Positions 55,997 through 64,000 of a DNA stretch of 64,000 bases are shown piece after piece (position 1 is the first letter of the stretch; each line of letters opens with the position of its first letter). This stretch comes from Membranipora membranacea. Lineage: Eukaryota; Bryozoa; Gymnolaemata; Cheilostomatida; Membraniporidae. The stretch covers positions 20,271,387-20,335,386 of the forward strand of contig OU612069.1 of NCBI GenBank assembly GCA_914767715.1, given 5' to 3'. The notes under the pieces were generated by a model, which was not told where the DNA came from, did not search any database, and was given only the letters and a program-made list of their open reading frames with translations. The translations under genes were made by a program, and so were the position numbers.

Positions 55997-58900
55997 ATGT
56001 ACGGACCTGGCTTGCTGTTATTGTGGACATTCACTGCTGCCAGTTTAGCTGACGTACAGGTCAATGTTATCTGGGTGAGTCATTTGCTTCTATTGGTCGA
56101 CTCAATAAAAAGCTGTATGCCGCCTATACATTTCAGTGAGTTCAGGTTGAGGGGGGGGGGGGGGTTTCTCCCAATTAGAATGAGTAAGACTTTTGAGTAA
56201 AGTTATTGAAATCACTTCGCTAAAACACCTTGCCCTGTGTTATTTCAATCAAGCATCTTTGGTCCCAAGTTGGTCATTTGTGATAAGTGAGTGAGCAATC
56301 CGGGATTGAGACTCACTCTGACCCCCTCAGGTCCCCCTCAGAGGCGTGTTTGTGAGTTGAGTCAACAACTAATACAGGTAAAAGAGGCAAAATAAAATTC
56401 TCTTCTGAAGTTGGATATTTTGAATTGCAAACATATTTTCTAATCTTCTAAGCCATGATTTTGTGTTAAGGTAATGCGTCTGAGTCTGAGTTCGAGAGAT
56501 ATATTTACCAAACAAGGATTAGAGTTGACGGTTAACAGTTACTGTGAGTGGTAAGAGGGGACAACTCCAAATAACGAATGAATAAATTTATCGTGGTAAT
56601 ATAAGCTTATTGCAATGATAGAACAGTATTTATGAAAAATCAATATATTATCATCATCTCGTCTGAAATACGGAAACTTAAATGAGACTGTGTGACAGGG
56701 AAATTAAGGTGCTAAGACTAAAATTAACGCGTTACTAACGGCTAAAAAGGAAGCTGAGGAAAGGTTTATGGTGTTGAAGGCTTGATCCATTTATCATCGG
56801 CGTTTCCGTTGTGTTTTTAATATTACCCTGTTATAAGTGTAACATAATTATGTAAAGTGGACTTTGCAAAGATCATCTCGAGGTGCAATATGTTCCTTTC
56901 TTTGGTCCATCCTATCTATCGCTCCTTTCCAATTCAGGATAAATTATAATGATTGTACAGCGGATATTTGGTAATGCATGTGTTCAGGTTTCAGAGTTGT
57001 TGGCTTGTGGCTTTGGGTTCAGTTTTTGCCCTTGGTTGCATTAATTGAGTCGAGTCATCTGAGAAGGTTGGCTGAAAGCTGTAATCAGGTTAATTATCAT
57101 TGGTTGATTGTTAAACAAGGCAATAAGGAAAACCAATACCTCTTTCTGTGGTGAATATGTGAGGGTAAAAATGCTTGGGAAATTTGGTATCACCGTAGAA
57201 TATATAGCATAATTATGCAGGATGCCATTGATTCATATTCAAAAATATTGATAAACTCTTAATAAATCTTCATGGACCTATGATTCGTTACTTTATCTGT
57301 ACTGTATGGAATCACATCATTGGTGAAATAATAACAAAAACAAGGCACACCTCACCAGCTTAAAACGCCTGTGGCGTATAATCACCCTAAATAAAATGTT
57401 ACAGTGAGATCAGGCATCCTCGTCGCTTTAGGCGAAGGTCGCCGCAGGTCATTGTCATTTAGTGCGAATGTACTTGGATTTCAGTAGCCTCGTTTTATTA
57501 GAAACGCAGTTCAACATGTGATGTTTGGAAGCAGAAATAGTTTAAGCATAATGTTGAAGTGTGTACCCGGATCTATTTTTACATTGAGCTTTATTGTAAG
57601 TGTTCACTAGTCTCAAATCAGCAGACTCAGGTTTCAATCTCCTTTGATCATATAGCAGAGCTTCCTGGCCACCATTAGTTCTATACACCACGTCACAGTA
57701 CAGATTTTTAAGGGCATCATGCATCCATCACTTTTTTATGAAGGTAGTAAATTAGCAAAGCTAGAGCCAATAAGTTGACCAACATACCTAACCTAAACCA
57801 TGGGTGGGTCAGCCGTACACATAGAACTCTTTTCCCATTTTACTTGTATTGGCAAACTGCTGAGCCATTAGCTTGTCTTTTGTGCAGTGCGTCACTAAAA
57901 TGAACACACCAACGTTAGAAGTATTGATAAAGGCACATGGTCATGGCGTAGTGAGATGCGGCAGCCTTGGTACATACCCACCTGCAGGCAGCGTACTCCT
58001 ACCTCACAACCAAATGACGTCTCAAGATGATGATGCACTCGTTGACATTCAAGTAGACAGTTTGGCGTGTACCCAGAAATCCTATAAATACCATCAAATC
58101 TATTTGGCCAATATACTATAGCCCCCAGAAGCGGGTGAGACAAAAGTGCACGCCCTGTGGGCTATGTTGCATGACGTGGAGGCTGACATTAGTACAACTA
58201 GTGAGGAAATGTCAATCACCCGATGGGGGGAGATGACATCACACATCCCATTGCAGAGATTTTATCCTGTCCTCTAGCAGCTTGATAAAAAGAAATTATA
58301 ATTCTTCTGGTCGCGTGATGTTTTGAGCTGACGTTGGTCGTCATGCAGTAAGAATGTCGACTCAGGAAAGACTGGACATGGTGCCTAAATGCCTAAAATG
58401 TTCCGTTTAGCTTGTAGATGCTCTAGCACCAGTTTCGAGGCTGGTTTTGACTAGTGTTGTGATGTGCAGAAATTTCTGCAATGGAATATACTGAGACAAA
58501 TTCTGCTACCACACGATGAGACGGCACAAAATGTAATGAAACCCTTCCATAGATATTATGTATTTATAGAGCCTCTCTCCAATCCTTCTTTGATAAATGA
58601 CAGGCAGTAATAAATTATCAGTGCCAAATTTCCCCCACCTCGGCTTCCACTGCCATGTATAAGGAGGAAATCTCCTGGTGGTTAAATCTGTATTTCTAAG
58701 CAAATTTGATTAGGATTCGAAAGAGTACAGAGCAGGAAGATTGGGTTAACGCTCATTCCAAAGTATTATTTGACAATGCAGATTGCAAAGAATACAGATC
58801 TTAATCATCGCAGATCATTGATTCTCAGATCATTGATTCTCTACTTGAAACGAGGTACTGCTGGCTCCAAATACTTCTTAGCTAATTTCCCACAATGCAA

Positions 58901-61900
58901 TATTTTGAATTTCAAATGAGACAAATCAAACCTATTCCATTCGGGATTGATCTTGTTCCCTTGAAGAATTTCCACCAAATGACTTCTTCCACTAGCCAAA
59001 AGCCGATATATGATGTGGAATATATAGTGATTAATAATTACAAATTTAAAATCACGTACAAAGTTCAGAGCTACTGTGAATGCGATTTTACTTTGATTAT
59101 TAACAATCAATTTTTTTTCCGGTCAAACAAGTCTGCATTATCTTATCTTTTGATCTGCGATTTAGTGGCGCTAACAATGTTGGTTAACACACCAGTGAAC
59201 AGGCCGATACATTCTGACACAGTCGTTTTTCTCAATTTAAAGAATTAGGCAAAACCAATCGAGTGTTTCTATTCAGAAAAAAATTGACCTGCTGTTACAT
59301 TACCATTCGGAAAATGCTGCACCTAAATTGCAATAAAAATTTATTATTTTTCCTTCATTTGGCTAATCCAATGGGTCGGTTTTGTCAGCATTTCATAAGA
59401 TTTGCAAAGTTTCTGAAATGAATAACCTCCTAAAAGAGTATACTTATAAATAGACAATGAGAAGTTGCATGCATAGTCCAAAATCATTTCACATACATTT
59501 TAGAGTCAATTTGTAATCTTGACCGTATTGATTTGTCATATTTCACCACATTGCCTACAGACATGCATGTTGCATCATGGGACAAAAATACTACGGCCAA
59601 ACAGTGTCTCACTTTAATAGTACAGGCTGAACACATTGTTGTTGAGGATACCCACCTACAACTCTTGTTCAGGAAATCGGAGGCTTACATGTTACCAGGA
59701 GGGAGTGGGTGGGGGGCTGGAAGGGTGAGAAGGTTACTGATAGGAGTAGTTGAGATGAAAGTCAGTTATTTGTTGTATGATTGTTGTAGCAAAAAATCGT
59801 TGTGTTTGAAATGATTTGTAATATGAGAATATATATACAAAAAAGGAGGGTTTTCAAGGGACAAATACCATAATAAATCTTATCGTAACTGATAAATAAT
59901 TTAATAATTGAAATTGTAAATATGCTTGCATGCAATCCAGATATTGTGACCTCAAATTGGGTACCAAAAGGAAATCAGATTTTATCACTGGCATAATTTA
60001 TCTGGAAATTAGAGAGAATTGCATTCTGGGAATTCCAAAAAAATTGCATTCTGGGAAGACATTCTATGAACCTCAACCTGGCAAAGGGTATGAGAAGGTA
60101 AATAGCTTAACAATTATTATTAATAGGAAAGATTGTTCTATATATTTATATAAAACATTGACATGCGTTTGGGGTTCATTTCGATTGAGCACCTACTGTA
60201 AGACATCTCAGGTCATTGGCTTTATTCCCAAAGCATTATACTGGCTGCATAGTTTTTCATTAGTCCCAGGTGTGTTCTCACCCACAACTAAGCGAGGCAC
60301 AGTTTGCTGCAGCGTTGCCCCTTAAGCTATCTGGTTATTTAACAGACATGCTTTAGTAAGTGGTAACTGATCAGAGTTATAAGGGGGTGATAAAAACCAC
60401 AGGTACAACCTCAACTCAAAACCCCCACAACTATTAATTAAGGCACTCATAATTGGGCAAGGTATTTTCAAGGCTAGATTTCATTATGCACTCAATCGAA
60501 GCCTAAAACCAAATCATTTCAGATAAAAAGAGTAATAAAACTTGACAGATTGTTATTGATTTTAATTCACCCAAGTTTCTTCCATGTATGGAAGTGCAGT
60601 GAACTTTTTTGTAGCCTGTATAGTATTATGTTTCATCTTTTTAATACTAGACAGCTGTGAATAAAAACTGGCCTATCAAAAGAATAAGAACACTGCTACT
60701 AAATAGGGAGTATCGGGAAATTTTGCCTTGGGTATCATATCTGGCCAAGTAAAATTGTTACCTCAAGCTCCTTCATAACATATGTGGTGCAGCAGAGTTT
60801 CGAATTTAAGTTTCAATTCAATAAAGTAAAGTTTTCTTTTCCAGGCCCATGAAGATGGAACACATATGAACTTTACGGCAGTAGAATTTGCTAAGTTGGC
60901 AGAGGAACATCGCGACGGCAAACACGTCACAAACCAGACGATAACTAAGAGGAATGCCGTCAGCGACTACAAATACCTCTGGTATCGTGGTACAGTCTTT
61001 TATGAGATTGACTCACGAACCGCAGGTACGAAAGTTAAATAAGTACAGTATCAGTGCTGGTATGGAGGTTCTGTTAATAACAAGGCTGTCTGTGTCACAG
61101 CAATTGACTGCGAACTATTTTCTCTCTATAATTGGCCAACATTACAACTGGTTCTACATTGTCTCATATGATTACACCAGCCAATCAGGTGTGTCAAAAT
61201 TGTAATAGCGTCTGACCAATTATTGTGTGAATGGTAGCCAAAGTCTGAACTTGAATTACTCAATGAAATCATGCTGCCCTGTTGGCTTATTTCACCAGTA
61301 ACACATATTACACGATATGTTACTACACACTGTGCGCAGAGAATATCGGTGTGCAATCAAACCAAGTATAATCCGTTTGTCTACTTTAGGAGTTGCCCCC
61401 TCCAGTAGATACGAGCAGCCTAAAATGCAGACAAATTCAATTGAACTTGATCCTCGTCGCCACTGTAATAGAATTTTCTCTCTTCCTAGTGCAGCCATTC
61501 TCCATATTATTGTTATTGTCGTGACATTTCCCAGTATCATGCTTCGTTCATCAACAACTCTACATACATTTAAATTTGCATTGTCAAAACATTTGTTTTC
61601 ATTGAATTGAGTTTTATTCCCTTGATTTTATTTGGATTGTTTTTTTGTTTTGGTTTCTTTGCACATCAGGGAGAATATCTTCAGATGATAGTTGTTGTAA
61701 TAAAAATGTCTTTAAATAAAATGAGGATATTCTACCAGACATAAATTTTACTCTTGTACCACAATCTATTTTTAGACTTCAGGCTGATCCAGATATTGAC
61801 GAATGCTTTCACCTTCTTCCATCGTTACACCTGTATCAGATGGAGGAGGAAAATCCCGGGAGATGGAGTAAAAGATTACGTCGTGTTCAGCATGCCGTAC

Positions 61901-63773
61901 GGCGGCACAAGGTAAAGCTGGGTCCATTCATCTAACCCCCCTCCATATCGTTCCACTGCAGGGACCAAATTGCTCAAATTTACTTGATTTCATTAACTGA
62001 AAACCTGATTGATATGCAAAAGGCAACACATAAATAATTGGGTATGAATGCCTTCTCGGTGATGGTGGGCCAAGACCGGTGTAACAAGTTCTAGCTGCAT
62101 GCTTTGCATATCTCTGATGCATTATTTAAATTCCTAACCCATTAGAATAATTAGAAATGGTGATAAACGTATACATCGCATACTTGTCAAGTCTCCAATC
62201 GTTCCGTTGTCAAGAAGGGCAAGACAACCATTGGATATGAGTTTTCTCAATTCATATGACCAAAAGATTTGTGTGGAGTGACTGCGATAATCCTATTATT
62301 GAATATTGATTAGGTCATTAGTCCCTTCGTTGCTGCTTTTCTTGTACTATTAGATTTTGGCTGTATAGCTCACCAAAATTAATTTATAGTCTTGATACCA
62401 TGTGATACTGAGTGAGAAACCTTGATGATGTTTAGTTATTTCTTTCCGGTATTTATGCAGGTCTACGGACTGTATGCTGCACGGCAGCATTCCTGACCCC
62501 ACCATAATCCGCTGGGAGTTGAACAATGTTCTTCTCAATTCATTACATTCACAGCATTAGTTAAATAAGACAATATGATTAGGGTTAGCAATCTGAGTTG
62601 TGGGTCCATTCATGTTCGGAATAGAGTATGCCCTTTCATTCAGCCAACAGATTGCTTACATTTAATTATAATTGCATTGTGTTGACCCGTGAGCCCATTC
62701 CCTTTTCGATAAGCCATTTTAGCATCCCAAATTTTAAATTGTCATTTTACGAATGAAATATATGTAATGTTGAAAGACCAATGCCTTACCCATTGGACCA
62801 TGGCCGCTTCCTTTATTAAGTATGTCATTTGTATAAATGTTTTTTGTTTTTTACAGGCTGTGTAATAGCGCTGTAGGTAAACAGTCAGGTAGACAGTTCA
62901 TCAATCTGGATACAGAGTGTGTTAAATCCCTAGCCGAAGTTCTTCACCAGATGACGCATGCTTTAGGGTTCTACCATGTACACAGCCGATATGACAGAGA
63001 TACTTATATCTCAGTCCATCCTGAAAACGCTAGTCCAGGTCAGTCAAATTGTCCTCTAGTTGTCGTGAAGATTTGTAAGTAATTCTTGTGTTGAAAGAGC
63101 ACAGCACATCCAGATGGCAACATATCAATTTAGGCTACGAAATAATCATAATGATATTTGGTCACCTAATATGTAATTTAACTGAAGAGTCAGCAGGTCA
63201 TAGGAATATGACTATGTGTTTAATATTTGTAAGCATTAGGAAAGTTCTTTCTCTGCTTGTTTCATTCGAGACATTAAGATAATTCACATAAGATAAAGCT
63301 TGGAAACAACCCTGGAGATGGTCTAACCTGATGTAGGAATTATCTCCTCTTGTATGTTAGAAAGGCAACTACAAAGTATCTCCCTTTTAATTTCCCTTGG
63401 TATTAGCTGGTGACCAAAGGACGGCATATCAACATTCAGAATCCAGTATTAAAGAGGCCGTCTAAGTTGGTAAAAATGGAAATTAAAATGTCGCTCTTAA
63501 TTAATTCAATGAACATATATTGTTTATTTTTCGTTCCAATTATTATTTCGATAGAAAACAGGAAGTTCTTCAACATGGAAGCCCCAGGTGTCGCAGACGC
63601 GATGGGATTCCCTTATGATCACAAGAGCCTACTGCACTTCGATGCTTTCAAGTATTCTACTGGCTTTGATCCGACAATCAAGTCTAAGATACCCGGAGTA
63701 CAACTCGGTAACAAGATCGCACTCACTGTACAGGATATCAGTATGATAAACACCCTCTATACAGAGTGTAAAA
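55997..63773 (+). CDS. Astacin-family protein with substituted active site, 5' five exons (partial)
   Basis: Exons: 55997-56074 (signal peptide, MYGPGLLLLWTFTAASLADV), 60845-61025, 61776-61911, 62857-62994 or later donor near 63040, and 63555-63773, with the 3' end beyond the window. The exon 4 donor that keeps phase is the GTCAGT after GCTAGTCCAG, near 63040. Exon 2 carries the propeptide and the mature start (RNAVSDYKYLWYRGTVFYEI). The zinc site at 62945-62977 reads HQMTHALGFYH, where astacins have HExxHxxGxxH: the catalytic Glu is Gln. The Glu that follows the third His is Val. The Met-turn at 63626-63640 is SLLHF instead of SxMHY, losing both the Met and the Tyr ligand. The family's FxGD aspartate switch is not visible in the propeptide. 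The fold-defining cysteines and DRD are kept, so this looks like a secreted pseudo-protease. A possible further exon starts at 63933. Confidence 0.82.
56151..56350. repeat. Possible MITE M3 relative after a 14-G run
   Basis: A 14-G run at 56151-56164 is followed by TTTCTCCCAATTAGAATGAG, resembling the left end of M3 (GGGGGGTCTTTCAATTAGGA). GTGAGTGAGCAAT occurs near 56285 and CCCCCTCAGGTCCCCCTCA near 56323. The right end is unclear. It is in astacin intron 1. Confidence 0.35.
57873..58278 (+). other. Possible coding relic in astacin intron 1
   Basis: An open frame (57873-58121, including AHGHGVVRCGSLGTYPPAG) continues in the same frame after one TAG for about 50 codons (EAGETKVHALWAMLHDVEAD) to a second stop at about 58278. 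Composition is more balanced than in the surrounding intron. No family is recognised. A transposon or processed-gene remnant is the likeliest source. Confidence 0.25.
58985..59145. repeat. Dispersed hairpin repeat R2, copy 2
   Basis: It shares ordered blocks with 22430-22610: GATTAATAATTAC..TTTAAAATC, CAGAGCTACTG, GATTTTAC..TGATTATT, TCAATTTT and AAACAAGTCT. The inner hairpin is conserved. It is in astacin intron 1. Confidence 0.5.
61317..61610 (+). mobile_element. Possible eroded 3' end of a LINE reverse transcriptase ORF
   Basis: The 97-codon frame has SSRYEQPKMQTNSI...NRIFSLPSAAI... and ends LHTFKFALSKHLFSLN-stop. This loosely follows the terminal pattern of non-LTR retrotransposon ORF2 proteins: an RY...F-P-x-x-I stretch, then an S-L-x-x-F-K-x-x-L-x-x-H-L ending. 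The similarity is judged by eye only and is weak. It is in astacin intron 2. Confidence 0.25.
62381..62805 (-). mobile_element. tRNA-derived SINE (family B), copy 3, split
   Basis: The tail and body lie at 62381-62536 (AGTCTTGATACCATGTGATA; GCAGGTCTACGGACTGTATG; CGCTGGGAGTTGAACAATG). The head appears separately at 62767-62805 (TTGAAAGACCAATGCCTTAC CC). About 230 bases between them are absent from the sister copies, so something has inserted into the SINE. It is in astacin intron 3. Confidence 0.6.
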
Positions 63774-63932
63774 GTGAGTCATTCAAATTAAAGTGTAGAA
63801 GATATTCTGATTTTGAATTGTGTTCCTTTTGTTAGGTTCAAACCTCATGAAGTCAAAAATTATTCAATGCGGTGCAAATCTTGCTTGTGGTCATAAAGCA
63901 ATGTCGTTGTTCATCCCTGTCTCTTTATCCAG

Positions 63933-64000
63933 TGCAAAAAAGATTATGCCAAGGTTATTCGCTGTCTTATCTACTGGTCTGATTAAAACACACCTTGTGG
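63933..64000 (+). other. Possible next exon of the astacin-like gene
   Basis: CTCTTTATCCAG ends at 63932, a good acceptor. In the phase left by exon 5 the following codons read MQKRLCQGYSLSYLLV and then a stop (TGA near 63980). Either this is a short terminal exon or the true continuation lies beyond the window. Confidence 0.25.

Overview
The window is animal nuclear DNA: AT-rich, with many short exons, GT-AG introns, TATA boxes, AATAAA signals and a dense mix of small non-autonomous repeats. The gene set (tandem EGF modules, an NHL-repeat membrane protein, mitochondrial Hsp90, biotin ligase, an astacin) and the tRNA-derived SINEs suggest a bilaterian invertebrate, probably a marine lophotrochozoan. 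The species cannot be named from sequence alone. All genes I could build lie on the + strand, and exon phases match at every junction I joined.

Layout. 1-1141: repeats. 1142-5976: 3' part of an EGF-repeat protein gene, five exons with two EGF domains each. 5977-8792: intergenic or unseen upstream exons, with a U2-snRNA-headed SINE. 8793-11234: NHL-type beta-propeller protein with one C-terminal membrane helix, broken by an in-frame TAA at 9049. 11906-24315: complete 15-exon TRAP1 (mitochondrial Hsp90, 711 aa). 25623-33471: complete 11-exon holocarboxylase synthetase (547 aa). 34141-44150: about 10 kb without a gene I can support. 44150-55360: tandem array of a small secreted six-cysteine protein family, with two intact two-coding-exon genes (A and C) and two decayed copies (B and D). 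55997 to the end: the first five exons of an astacin-family gene whose catalytic residues are substituted, so it looks like a pseudo-protease.

TRAP1 and HLCS are ordinary housekeeping genes and share no obvious pathway with their neighbours. The secreted proteins (EGF protein, cysteine-rich array, astacin-like protein) act outside the cell. The unusual material is the unrecognised cysteine-rich array with its duplication and deletion history, the pseudo-astacin, SINE copies whose 5' head is the start of U2 snRNA, a 104-bp near-perfect GC-rich palindrome, and at least ten families of foldback or MITE-like elements.

All calls rest on reading the sequence and translations by eye. No database search was run, and exon ends are predictions from splice consensus and phase.
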